Source of the DNA: Bacteroidaceae bacterium
GTDB lineage: Bacteria; Bacteroidota; Bacteroidia; Bacteroidales; Bacteroidaceae
Direction: 5' to 3'
DNA length: 64,000 bases
Assembly: GCA_017617235.1 (NCBI GenBank)
Contig: JAFZWQ010000032.1
Span: forward strand, 62,001 to 126,000
The notes beneath the pieces were generated by a model. The model ran no database searches and was not told the origin of the DNA. It worked only from the letters and a program-made list of their open reading frames with translations. Shown in pieces: positions 15,553 through 24,232 of the stretch (positions are counted from its first letter, which is position 1; every line of letters begins with the position of its first letter). The position numbers were made by a program, and so were the translations under genes.

Positions 15553-17556
15553 TTAATTTCGGACCTCGAATGTCGGTGTTTCATCCGATGCATCGCGAAC
15601 CGCCTTCCCGTTTTCTATCATCTGCACCCGAACACGTCGTTTGGCGTCACGATAGACACGGAGGTCAAAATCACCGCCGCAGATGCGAATGTGGCGCAGA
15701 CTCATCTCGGGCCAGTCCTTTGGCAGACGGGGAGATACGGTAAAACGGTGCAGTCCAGTAGGACGGATGCCGAACAAACCTTCCGTGACGATGCGGGCAA
15801 AAAGGGCACTTTCGGCCGACAGATGGCGTTGGTTGCCTTCGGGCCAAGCCTCGATGGCATAGGGCACATGGCTGCCCAGCAGGCGTGTTCGCGAATAATA
15901 TTGCAAGAAGCCCAAGGTACGTTCTGTGTCGCCAGCCATCAAGGCTCCACGCAAGGCATACAGGGTGGAACGGTCCCAGAAGGTCTCGCTGCCTGCCTGG
16001 GTCAACATACCGTCCTTGGTCCATAGACGGGGTGAATACAGGGCATCGATGGTTCCTTTGGCACGTTCAAAGATTCCCATCGTCAGGGGGATACAAATCC
16101 ACGAGCGCAACACGTCGTTGCCTTCGTAATAGCGATAGGTGTCGAAGCCCTCCACTTCGGCGTGAAAGAATTGGTCTATGGCCTTATGCAAATCACGGGC
16201 CTGCTGTTCGTAGCGTTTAGCGACAGAGGCGGGTTGCTTCAAATCGCGGGCCAGACTGGCTGCCGACAACAAGGCATCGTAGTACAACGATGAGGTGCAG
16301 AGGTTGGCGTTACCACTGGGGAAGCGGCCTTCCAATTCGTCGCGATCGGAACGTACCACACCGGCTTCGTTCAACTGGCGGTGGCAATATTCCAGTGTCC
16401 ACTGTATCAAGGGCCACAACTGCTCCGCTTCTTTTCGGTCGCCACGAGCCAGCGCATAGCGGGCGGCTCCATAGGCAATCATGGCAGCATCGCCACGATC
16501 GCCTGCCCCGTTCCAGTAGTCCGTGCCTTCGGCAATGATACTGCTGGGAATGGGACGCCACTCGTCGTTCATCCACGCGGCAAACATCCGCCACGAATTC
16601 ATCGCCGATGCATTGGCATAGCTGTCGCCCAGGAAGGGAAAGAACGGGTTGGCGTATTCGGCCTGGTCGTTGGCCCAAATGGCGGCATAGTAGCGTTCGC
16701 CACCCGGTCCGTGCATAGGACCGTTCTTGGTTTCGTAGATACTCTCGCAGGCACGTATCTTCGAAAAGGCGAACATACGATCCAAAACCGGGTCGGGGGT
16801 CTGCAGCACCAGATTCTCTTGCCATCCATCCACTCGTTCCTGACGGGCTGCGACCTCATGGGCTACATCGCACACCATGGGCTTTTCACTCTCGCGACGT
16901 GCACTCACTACAGCCGAGAAGATTCGCGACTCCTGCGGTTTCAACTGGAAACTGCCCGTACCGTAAAGTTCGGATTCCACCACATAGGCACCATCCACGC
17001 CCTTCGTCGAGTCACTGGTCATGCGGTGTTCCGTAGGATCGATACGCAGGGAAACAGGCCTGTCACCCAGATTCGTCAGGGTGTATTGCTCGACCATTGC
17101 CGGCCATGTAGGTGAGGGAGCGAGCACGCGTTCCACACCGACAATGCCAAAACGGCTCCGGATCACCATCAAACCGGATTGCAGTGCAACCGTCTGCACC
17201 TGCTCTTTGCAGTCTACTAGGCGGCTCTGCCCAACAAGTACACTCTCCAACGGGTTCCAGCCGACATAGCGAATAAAACTGGCGTGAGTATCGTTGGGTA
17301 TGGTGCGCAACATGGGGAATACCAGGTGGCGTTCGCATGAAAAACTGCCTTCGGAACCGATGCCGTAGTGCAACACCACCGACATCCGTTTGCCCGACAT
17401 CTCTATGTGATCGGTATGTGCCCGTCCATCGAAAGTCCAGGTGATTCCACCTTCGTCGTTCAGTGTCCAAAATGATTTCTCAGCCTCTTCCGCATAGGAA
17501 GATAGGCAGAACAGCGCATTCAGCACCATTACAATTTCCCAAACTTTTGCTTTCAT
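15553..17556 (-). CDS. Six-hairpin (alpha/alpha)6 glycosidase-like protein
   Basis: A protein of 667 residues from the ATG at 17556, which begins a signal peptide (MKAKVWEIVMVLNALFCLSSYA). The N-terminal about 250 residues form a beta-rich domain, and from about residue 275 onwards an alpha/alpha toroid can be recognised by 'RYYAAIWANDQAEYANPFF', 'GTDYWNGAGDRGDAAMIAYG', 'LEGRFPSGNANLCTSSLYYDAL' and 'AWPEGNQRHLSAESALFARIV'. These segments are typical of six-hairpin glycosidases (clan relatives of GH15, GH63, GH65 and GH78); the acidic residues D-R-G-D and E-x-x-x-x-R-H-L-S-A-E could be catalytic. The exact GH family and substrate cannot be named by eye. It stands between the large secreted protein and nifJ with no shared promoter visible. 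Confidence 0.7.
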   Translation of the reverse strand: MKAKVWEIVMVLNALFCLSSYAEEAEKSFWTLNDEGGITWTFDGRAHTDHIEMSGKRMSVVLHYGIGSEGSFSCERHLVFPMLRTIPNDTHASFIRYVGWNPLESVLVGQSRLVDCKEQVQTVALQSGLMVIRSRFGIVGVERVLAPSPTWPAMVEQYTLTNLGDRPVSLRIDPTEHRMTSDSTKGVDGAYVVESELYGTGSFQLKPQESRIFSAVVSARRESEKPMVCDVAHEVAARQERVDGWQENLVLQTPDPVLDRMFAFSKIRACESIYETKNGPMHGPGGERYYAAIWANDQAEYANPFFPFLGDSYANASAMNSWRMFAAWMNDEWRPIPSSIIAEGTDYWNGAGDRGDAAMIAYGAARYALARGDRKEAEQLWPLIQWTLEYCHRQLNEAGVVRSDRDELEGRFPSGNANLCTSSLYYDALLSAASLARDLKQPASVAKRYEQQARDLHKAIDQFFHAEVEGFDTYRYYEGNDVLRSWICIPLTMGIFERAKGTIDALYSPRLWTKDGMLTQAGSETFWDRSTLYALRGALMAGDTERTLGFLQYYSRTRLLGSHVPYAIEAWPEGNQRHLSAESALFARIVTEGLFGIRPTGLHRFTVSPRLPKDWPEMSLRHIRICGGDFDLRVYRDAKRRVRVQMIENGKAVRDASDETPTFEVRN

Positions 17557-17579
17557 GATGTGTGTTTTTATCGTTTTCG

Positions 17580-17609
17580 AAAAAGGAGCACCCAAACGGA
17601 TACTCCTTT
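17580..17609 (-). terminator. Terminator of nifJ
   Basis: The arms AAAGGAG (17582-17588) and CTCCTTT (17603-17609) form a hairpin that is followed by T5 on the minus strand. It is about 50 bases downstream of the nifJ stop. A smaller GCGGC-AAA-GCCGC hairpin at 17630-17642 lies between the stop and this terminator. Confidence 0.65.
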
Positions 17610-17660
17610 AATTATGGAAGGTAGTCAGCGGCAAAGCCGCCGACCACACTAAATCTAATC

Positions 17661-20600
17661 TTAGTCCTCCCAATTTTCGGCAGCCTTGCGAAGGTAGCTC
17701 TTGTAGCGGAGCTGGGCCATGCGCTGCGCTTCGGCGAAGAGCTCCTCGGCCTCGTTGGGGTAGGCCTTCTTAACAGAGAGGTAACGAACCTCGCCCATGA
17801 GGAAGTCGTGGAACTTATCCCACTGGGGCTCCTTGGAGTCGAGGCTGAAGGGGTTCTTGCCCTCTTCGGCCAGAGCGGGATTGTAGCGCCATAGGTGCCA
17901 GTAGCCACACTCTACGGCCTTGGCCTCCTCGGCCTGGCTCTTACCCATACCGCCCTGGGCCTTCAGACCGTGGTTGATACAGGGAGCGTAGGCGATAACG
18001 AGAGAGGGACCGGGATAGGCCTCTGCCTCGCGGATAGCCTTCAGGCACTGAGCATTGTCGGCACCCATAGCAACCTGAGCTACATAAACGTAACCGTAGC
18101 TGGTGGCAATCATACCCAGATCCTTCTTACGGATGCGCTTACCCTGGGCAGCGAACTGAGCGATAGCACCAAGAGGAGTAGCCTTAGAAGCCTGACCGCC
18201 AGTGTTAGAGTAAACCTCGGTGTCGAGCACGAGCAGGTTCACATCCTCGCCGCTGGCGATAACGTGGTCGAGACCACCGTAACCGATGTCGTAAGAGGCA
18301 CCGTCGCCACCGATAATCCACTGGCTACGCTTGATGAGATAGTGGTCGAGGGTCTGCAGTTCCTTGCAAACGGGGCAACCCTTGGCTGCGCTCTCGGCGA
18401 TGCAAGCACGAAGCTTAGGAGCAATCTCCTTGGTCTTGTCGGCATCCTCGCAGTTGTCAATCCACTGCTGAGCCAGTTCCTTATATTCGGCGCTGGTCTT
18501 ATCGCTGCTAATCATTTCAGTAAGCAGCATAGCTACACGCTCCTTCATCTTCTTGTTACCGAGCACCATACCCATACCGAACTCGCAGAAGTCCTCGAAC
18601 AGGCTGTTGTCGAAGGCAGGACCCTGACCCTTCTCGTTCTTGGTGTAAGGAGTAGAGGGGATGGAAGCTGAGTAGATAGAGGAGCAACCCGTGGCGTTGG
18701 CGATGAGTTCGCGGTCGCCGAAGAGCTGGCTGATGAGTTTTACGTAAGGAGTTTCGCCGCAACCCGAGCAGGCACCGCTGAACTCGAACAGAGGCTGAGC
18801 GAACTGGCTGTTCTTCACGCTCTGACGGATGTCTACGAGATCCTGCTTCGAGGGAACCTTCACCAGCTTGTCCCAGTCGGCAGCCATCTTCTTCATGTCG
18901 GCCTTGTCGGGGTTGAAAGGAACCATCGTGAGGGCCTTGCCAGTCTTGGGATTGCCCGGGCAGACGTCGGCGCAGTTGCCGCAACCCAGACAGTCGAGAA
19001 CGCTGGGCTCGATGACGAAGTGCATGCCCTTCATAGCGGCGGGAGCCTTCATCTCGATGTTGTCAAGAGAGTCGAACTGAGCCAGTTCCTCGTCGGTGAG
19101 GACAAACGGACGGATGGCAGCGTGAGGACAAACGAAGGCACACTTGTTACACTGAATACAGTTGTCCTTGTTCCACATGGGCACGAAGGCTTCAACACCG
19201 CGCTTCTCGAAGGCGGCAGTACCGTTCATCCAAGAACCGTCGGTGGTGCCGTGCTTGGTGAAGTCGCTGACCTTCAGCAGGTCGCCGGCCTGAGCGTTGA
19301 TGGGACGAACCAACTCCTTCACGAATGCGGGAGCGTTGTCGGCCTTCTCCTCGTCGTCGGGCAGGTTGGCCCATTCGGGCTTAACCTCGAACTTCACGTA
19401 CTGGTCACCACGGTCAACGGCAGCGTAGTTCATGTTCACTACGTCCTCACCTTTAGAGCCGTAAGACTTCACGATGGCAGCCTTCATCTTCTCGACAGCC
19501 AGTTCTACGGGAATCACACCGGTGATACGGAAGAAGGCTGACTGCAGGATGGTGTTCGTGCGGTTGCCAAGACCAATCTCCTGAGCAATCTTCGTGGCGT
19601 TGATGGTGTAAACCGTGATATTGTTCTGTGCGAAGTAGCGCTTAACCTTGTTAGGCATAAACTTCTCGAGCTCGGCGGCGTCGAAGATGGTGTTCAGGAG
19701 GAACGTACCGTTCTTCTGCAGACCGCGAGTCACATCATACATGTGCAGGTAAGCCTGAACGTGGCAAGCTACGAAGTTAGGTGTAGTTACCAGGTATGTG
19801 CTGCGGATGGGGGTATCACCGAAACGCAGGTGAGAGCAGGTGAAACCGCCGGACTTCTTAGAGTCGTAGCTGAAGTATGCCTGGCAGTATTTGTCAGTGT
19901 TGTCACCGATAATCTTAACGCTGTTCTTGTTAGCACCTACAGTACCGTCGGCACCCAGACCGTAGAACTTGGCCTGGAACATGCCGGCACCGCCCATAGC
20001 GATTTCCTCTTCCTCGGGCAGCGAGGTGAAGGTAACGTCATCCACGATACCGACTGTGAAGTGGTTCTTGGGCTCGTTGAGGGCCAGGTTCTTGAACACA
20101 GCGATAATCTTGGCAGGAGTGGTATCAGCAGAACCGAGACCATAGCGACCACCAACGATGAGGGGCTTGTCCTCTACATCATAGAAGGCGCTCTTCACGT
20201 CGAGGTACAGAGGCTCGCCCTCGGCACCGGGCTCCTTCGTTCGGTCGAGCACAGCAATGCGCTTTGCCGTTTTGGGCACAGCAGCCAGCAGGTGCTTAAC
20301 GCTGAAGGGACGATAGAGGTGTACGGCAACCATACCCACCTTCTCGCCCTGAGCGGTCAGGTAGTCGATGGCCTCGCGGGCAGCCTCAGTGGCAGAACCC
20401 ATGAGGATGATGACGCGGTCGGCATCCTTGGCACCATAGTAGTCGAAGAGGTGATATTCGCGACCTGTGATTTTGCTTACCTTCTGCAGGTAGTATTCTA
20501 CAACCTCGGGCACCTTGTCGTAGGCAGCGTTGCATGCCTCACGGTGTGTGAAGAAGGTTTCGGGGTTCTCAGCAGTACCGCGAGTTATGGGACGCTCAGG

Positions 20601-21233
20601 AGAGAGAGCACGGTCGCGGAAACGCTTTACGTCAGCGGGATCAACCAGCTTGGCAACCTCTTCCTGATCCATAACCTCAATCTTGTGGTACTCGTGAGAG
20701 GTGCGGAAACCGTCGAAGAAGTTAACGAAGGGGATCTCCGTCTTCAGGGTAGCCAGATGAGGAACAGCGGTGAGGTCCATAACCTCCTGAACACTGCCAG
20801 AACAGAACATAGCGAAACCCGTCTGACGGCAAGCCATTACGTCCTGGTGGTCACCGAAGATACACAGCGAGTGAGAAGCCAATGTACGGGCACTTACATC
20901 GAATACACAAGGCAGCATCTCACCGGCAATCTTGTACATGTTGGGAATCATCAGCAACAGACCCTGAGAAGCAGTGAACGTTGTGGTGAGAGCACCAGCC
21001 TGCAGCGAACCGTGAAGGGCACCAGCGGCACCACCTTCCGACTGCATCTCCTGCACGCTTACGGTCTGGCCCCACAGGTTCTTGCGACCACGGGCAGCCC
21101 ATTCGTCAACATGCTCCGCCATTGGCGAAGACGGGGTGATGGGGTAGATAGCAGCAACCTCGGAGAACATATAGCTCACGTGAGCCGCAGCCTCGTTACC
21201 ATCACAGGTAATAAATTTCTTTGTTTTAGCCAT
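17661..21233 (-). CDS. nifJ: Pyruvate:ferredoxin (flavodoxin) oxidoreductase, single chain
   Basis: A 1190-residue enzyme that oxidatively decarboxylates pyruvate to acetyl-CoA while reducing ferredoxin or flavodoxin; it is the main pyruvate-oxidising route of anaerobes. The order is N-terminal pyrimidine-binding domain ('AAIYPITPSSPMAEHVDEWA', about 28-47), transketolase-like and gamma domains, two 4Fe-4S motifs (C-I-Q-C-N-K-C-A-F-V-C-P near 691 and C-L-G-C-G-N-C-A-D-V-C-P near 747), the proximal cluster Cys in C-S-G-C-G-E-T, and the TPP-binding segment G-D-G-A-S-Y-D-I-G near 974 followed by 'DTEVYSNTGGQ'. Length and order match the homodimeric bacterial enzyme. It has its own promoter and terminator and strong codon bias, consistent with high expression. 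Confidence 0.97.
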   Translation of the reverse strand: MAKTKKFITCDGNEAAAHVSYMFSEVAAIYPITPSSPMAEHVDEWAARGRKNLWGQTVSVQEMQSEGGAAGALHGSLQAGALTTTFTASQGLLLMIPNMYKIAGEMLPCVFDVSARTLASHSLCIFGDHQDVMACRQTGFAMFCSGSVQEVMDLTAVPHLATLKTEIPFVNFFDGFRTSHEYHKIEVMDQEEVAKLVDPADVKRFRDRALSPERPITRGTAENPETFFTHREACNAAYDKVPEVVEYYLQKVSKITGREYHLFDYYGAKDADRVIILMGSATEAAREAIDYLTAQGEKVGMVAVHLYRPFSVKHLLAAVPKTAKRIAVLDRTKEPGAEGEPLYLDVKSAFYDVEDKPLIVGGRYGLGSADTTPAKIIAVFKNLALNEPKNHFTVGIVDDVTFTSLPEEEEIAMGGAGMFQAKFYGLGADGTVGANKNSVKIIGDNTDKYCQAYFSYDSKKSGGFTCSHLRFGDTPIRSTYLVTTPNFVACHVQAYLHMYDVTRGLQKNGTFLLNTIFDAAELEKFMPNKVKRYFAQNNITVYTINATKIAQEIGLGNRTNTILQSAFFRITGVIPVELAVEKMKAAIVKSYGSKGEDVVNMNYAAVDRGDQYVKFEVKPEWANLPDDEEKADNAPAFVKELVRPINAQAGDLLKVSDFTKHGTTDGSWMNGTAAFEKRGVEAFVPMWNKDNCIQCNKCAFVCPHAAIRPFVLTDEELAQFDSLDNIEMKAPAAMKGMHFVIEPSVLDCLGCGNCADVCPGNPKTGKALTMVPFNPDKADMKKMAADWDKLVKVPSKQDLVDIRQSVKNSQFAQPLFEFSGACSGCGETPYVKLISQLFGDRELIANATGCSSIYSASIPSTPYTKNEKGQGPAFDNSLFEDFCEFGMGMVLGNKKMKERVAMLLTEMISSDKTSAEYKELAQQWIDNCEDADKTKEIAPKLRACIAESAAKGCPVCKELQTLDHYLIKRSQWIIGGDGASYDIGYGGLDHVIASGEDVNLLVLDTEVYSNTGGQASKATPLGAIAQFAAQGKRIRKKDLGMIATSYGYVYVAQVAMGADNAQCLKAIREAEAYPGPSLVIAYAPCINHGLKAQGGMGKSQAEEAKAVECGYWHLWRYNPALAEEGKNPFSLDSKEPQWDKFHDFLMGEVRYLSVKKAYPNEAEELFAEAQRMAQLRYKSYLRKAAENWED

Positions 21234-21273
21234 AAATACTTATATTTGGGTATATATAATTCAAATTCGGGCG

Positions 21274-21304
21274 CAAATGTAGTAAAAAACTTGCATTTTG
21301 CAAA
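21274..21304 (-). promoter_or_regulatory. nifJ promoter
   Basis: On the minus strand, TTTG (21304-21301), a 19-base spacer and TACATTTG (21281-21274) match the Bacteroidetes consensus closely. The leader to the ATG at 21233 is about 35 bases. Confidence 0.85.
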
Positions 21305-21366
21305 ATAGAGATGGCAAAAAATAGGGTAAATGCCTCATTTCGTATCAAGATGTAGGCTTTTTCGCG

Positions 21367-22545
21367 CTAATACAGAAAACCGAAGAGCCAAAGCGGGATT
21401 TGACGGTCGTCGCCACGACGGATTCCATCCATTGCATAATAGATACCAGCAAGTTGTCGCTTAGGCGGCTCGGAGACTATGCTGAAACGATATTTGCTAT
21501 TGACAACGAATGTACAGGCTCTATCGCCCACATTCACCAAATGACGCCCCCACAAAGCATTCTGGAAGAACGTTTCAATGGCCTCCTGACGCTCGACTTG
21601 ATGAGGTCGAATAGCATGAATGAGGTTAGGATTGTGCAACATAACCCGAGCAGGTTTCTTGGGTGCATTCTCTCCCAGCCGGTACAGGACATTCACTAAC
21701 CTAGCATCGGCCAGATACTTGATATAGTTTGTAACCGTAGCACGACTTGTCTGAATATCCGTAGCCAACTGACTGACATTGGGCACCTGCTGAGGGTCGG
21801 TTCCCAATAGATAAAACAACTGCTTGATTTTCGACAAATACTTCAGTTCTATCTGTTTGATGAGCAGGATATCCACCTCAATCATCATATTCATGGTCTT
21901 TACCAGATTCTCCGAAAAGTTGCGATGCTCTAAGAAAAAAGGATAGTACCCATGATGGATGTAGGCCGGGAAATGTTCGAGAGGATTCACTTTACGGCAT
22001 ATTTCCGCAGATATCTGCCCATGTTTACTCATGATTTCCTCAAGCGAATAGGATTTTAGGCGCAACCCAGTCTTCATATTCAGGTATTCACGGAACGAGA
22101 AACCACGCAGGTTATAGGATTTGACAATACCGTTCAGTTCGGGATTTTCCTCTTTCAGCCGCATTACGCTGCTGCCCGTAAACACAATGTGAAGACCTGG
22201 AATTTCGTCATAGCAACGTCGCAATTCTCGACTCCAATTGGGCTCCTTGAATACCTGGTCTATGAGCAATACGCGTCCACCGCTTTCGTAAAACTGATGG
22301 GCAAATTCCGAGATAGAATGTCCTTGAAAATAGAAGCTATTCATGTTGATATAGAGACACTTGCGCTCCTCGGTCTTAAAATATTCTTTGGCATATGAAA
22401 GCAGGAAAGAGGTCTTCCCCACCCCACGACTGCCCTTGATGCCAATGAGACGATCCTTCCAGTTTATTTCATCCATCAGGAGTCTTCTGACAGGCGCGTC
22501 GACATGTTCGACCAAATAAGCGTGTGTTCGAAAAAAAGCTTCCAT
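21367..22545 (-). CDS. AAA ATPase with DUF4143-type C-terminus
   Basis: A protein of 392 residues from the ATG at 22545; longer starts fall inside the promoter. Walker A G-S-R-G-V-G-K-T-S is at about residues 37-45. The Walker B region reads V-L-L-I-D-Q-V-F-K-E-P-N-W, where this family normally has D-E; a Gln replaces the catalytic Glu. 'VFTGSSVMRL' supplies the sensor segment and 'YNLRGFSFREYL' is the family's typical substrate-side motif. A winged-helix-like segment ('NVSQLATDIQTSRATVTNYIKYLADARLV') and a C-terminal nuclease-like fold remnant follow. Such proteins are common orphan ATPases of unclear role, sometimes toxin-antitoxin-like. It is monocistronic with a palindrome-bearing promoter. 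Confidence 0.8.
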   Translation of the reverse strand: MEAFFRTHAYLVEHVDAPVRRLLMDEINWKDRLIGIKGSRGVGKTSFLLSYAKEYFKTEERKCLYINMNSFYFQGHSISEFAHQFYESGGRVLLIDQVFKEPNWSRELRRCYDEIPGLHIVFTGSSVMRLKEENPELNGIVKSYNLRGFSFREYLNMKTGLRLKSYSLEEIMSKHGQISAEICRKVNPLEHFPAYIHHGYYPFFLEHRNFSENLVKTMNMMIEVDILLIKQIELKYLSKIKQLFYLLGTDPQQVPNVSQLATDIQTSRATVTNYIKYLADARLVNVLYRLGENAPKKPARVMLHNPNLIHAIRPHQVERQEAIETFFQNALWGRHLVNVGDRACTFVVNSKYRFSIVSEPPKRQLAGIYYAMDGIRRGDDRQIPLWLFGFLY

Positions 22546-22551
22546 TCGCGA

Positions 22552-22602
22552 CAAAATTACATAAAAATCTCGAATATGCAAACTCGAGATGACAAAATCT
22601 CG
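22552..22602 (-). promoter_or_regulatory. Promoter and palindromic operator of the AAA ATPase; near-leaderless start
   Basis: On the minus strand, TTTG (22582-22579), a 19-base spacer and TAATTTTG (22559-22552) form a consensus promoter. Only six bases separate the -7 box from the ATG, so the transcript should be leaderless or nearly so. The perfect inverted repeat ATCTCGA (22567-22573) and TCGAGAT (22584-22590) brackets the -33 box, and a third ATCTCG half site is at 22597-22602. This arrangement looks like a repressor binding site. Confidence 0.65.
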
Positions 22603-22621
22603 CTTTTTATATCGTTAAAAC

Positions 22622-22654
22622 AAAAAGAGCGGAGCGCCAAATTGGCAACTCCGC
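22622..22654 (-). terminator. Terminator of gdhA
   Basis: The arms GCGGAG (22629-22634) and CTCCGC (22649-22654), with an inner GCCAA/TTGGC stem, are followed on the minus strand by a T run (22626-22622). It is about 50 bases past the gdhA stop. Confidence 0.85.
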
Positions 22655-22702
22655 CCTTCACACACATTATAAAGCAACTATTGTTTCTATTGGCTTTCTT
22701 TT

Positions 22703-24043
22703 TTATACGATGCCTTGAGCCATCATTGCCTTAGCAACTTTCATGAAGCCAGCCACATTGGCACCCTTCACGTAATTTACATAGCCGTCGGCCTCGGTAC
22801 CATACTTCACACAGTTCTCATGGATGTTCTCCATAATCCAAAGCAATTTAGCGTCAACCTCTTCCGAGCTCCAACTCAGGCGCTCAGAGTTCTGAGACAT
22901 TTCCAGACCACTGACAGATACACCACCGGCGTTGCTGGCCTTACCCGGAGAATACAGGATCTTAGCCTCCTGGAATACACGGATAGCACCGGGAGTAGAG
23001 GGCATGTTGGCACCTTCGGCAACAGCAATTACACCATTAGCAACAAGAGCCTTAGCTTGCTCCTCGTTCAATTCGTTCTGGGTAGCGCAAGGCAGGGCAA
23101 TATCGGCCTTCTCGAACCAGGGCTTGGCGCCATCGCCAACATACTTAGCTTTGGGGTACTGGTCTACGTACTCGCGGATACGACCACGATATACATTCTT
23201 CAGTTCCATAATATAATCGAGCTTCTCACGGTCGATGCCATCGGGATCATAAATATAACCATCTGAGTCACTCATGGTCATAACCTTACCACCCAACTGC
23301 AGCACCTTCTCAGCAGCATACTGAGCCACGTTACCTGCACCAGAGATAAGCACCTTCTTACCCTCAACACTATCACCCTTGGTCTTCAGCATAGCGCGGA
23401 GGAAATAAACCGTACCGTAACCGGTAGCCTCGGGACGAATCAGCGAACCGCCGAATTCCAAGCCCTTACCAGTGAGCACGCCAGAGAAGTCGCGAGTCAG
23501 CTTCTTATACATACCGAACATGTAACCGACCTCACGACCACCTACGCCGATATCACCAGCGGGGACGTCGATGTTGGGACCAATATGGCGGGTCAACTCC
23601 AGCATGAAGGCCTGGCAGAAACGCATAACCTCGGCATTACTCTTACCACGGGGGCTGAAGTCAGAACCACCCTTACCACCACCCATAGGCAGTGTGGTCA
23701 GCGAGTTCTTGAAGGTCTGCTCGAAAGCCAGGAACTTTAGGATACCCAGATTTACACTCGAGTGGAAACGAATACCACCTTTGTACGGGCCAATAGCATT
23801 GTTGTGCTGGATACGATAGCCCATGTTGGTCTGAATCTGACCTTTGTCATCCATCCAGGTTACACGGAACTGATAAACACGATCGGGAATACAAAGGCGT
23901 TCTATAAGGTTCACCTTGTCAAACTCGGGGTGTTTGTTGTACTCTTCTTCGATGGTGCCCAGCACCTCTTCTACTGCCTGGTGATACTCAGGCTCGTTGG
24001 GGAAACGACGCTTCAGGTCGTCTAAAACTTTTTTTGCGTCCAT
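22703..24043 (-). CDS. gdhA: NADP-type glutamate dehydrogenase
   Basis: A 446-residue hexameric glutamate dehydrogenase that interconverts 2-oxoglutarate plus ammonia and glutamate; in Bacteroidales it is a main ammonia-assimilating enzyme. The substrate-site segment 'YKGGIRFHSSVNLGILKFLAFEQ' and 'PMGGGKGGSDFSPRGKS', with the catalytic Lys, are at about 90-145, followed by 'PAGDIGVGGREVGYM'. The Rossmann motif G-A-G-N-V-A is near residue 235. The length and the 'KGGSDF' form fit the NADPH-using 450-residue class rather than the shorter NAD class, but cofactor choice is inferred. It has its own promoter (24088-24119) and terminator. Confidence 0.95.
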   Translation of the reverse strand: MDAKKVLDDLKRRFPNEPEYHQAVEEVLGTIEEEYNKHPEFDKVNLIERLCIPDRVYQFRVTWMDDKGQIQTNMGYRIQHNNAIGPYKGGIRFHSSVNLGILKFLAFEQTFKNSLTTLPMGGGKGGSDFSPRGKSNAEVMRFCQAFMLELTRHIGPNIDVPAGDIGVGGREVGYMFGMYKKLTRDFSGVLTGKGLEFGGSLIRPEATGYGTVYFLRAMLKTKGDSVEGKKVLISGAGNVAQYAAEKVLQLGGKVMTMSDSDGYIYDPDGIDREKLDYIMELKNVYRGRIREYVDQYPKAKYVGDGAKPWFEKADIALPCATQNELNEEQAKALVANGVIAVAEGANMPSTPGAIRVFQEAKILYSPGKASNAGGVSVSGLEMSQNSERLSWSSEEVDAKLLWIMENIHENCVKYGTEADGYVNYVKGANVAGFMKVAKAMMAQGIV

Positions 24044-24087
24044 AAAATATGAATATTGAAAATGTCAATCTTTTACCTTTTCGAGTG

Positions 24088-24119
24088 CAAAGGTAACAAA
24101 TTCGTAGCAAATGACCAAA
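24088..24119 (-). promoter_or_regulatory. gdhA promoter
   Basis: On the minus strand, TTTG (24119-24116), a 20-base spacer and TACCTTTG (24095-24088) match the consensus. The leader is about 40 bases. Confidence 0.85.
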
Positions 24120-24177
24120 TAATCTTACGAAAAAATATAAAAAGTAATGAAAAAATTAGAAATCGCAGAAAAAGAAA

Positions 24178-24211
24178 ACGCGCGCATAGATATATTTTCC
24201 CATGCGCGCGT
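24178..24211 (-). terminator. Terminator of the PPDK_N/receiver gene
   Basis: The perfect arms ACGCGCGCAT (24178-24187) and ATGCGCGCGT (24202-24211) flank a 14-base AT-rich loop and are followed on the minus strand by TTTTCTTTTT. It is 22 bases past the stop at 24233. Confidence 0.9.
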
Positions 24212-24232
24212 ATAAATTAAAAGAGGTATAAA

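Noticed and set aside
19743..21308. 521-codon open frame on the plus strand opposite nifJ
   Set aside because: It is the antisense shadow of a strongly codon-biased, clearly identified gene; its translation has no recognisable motif.
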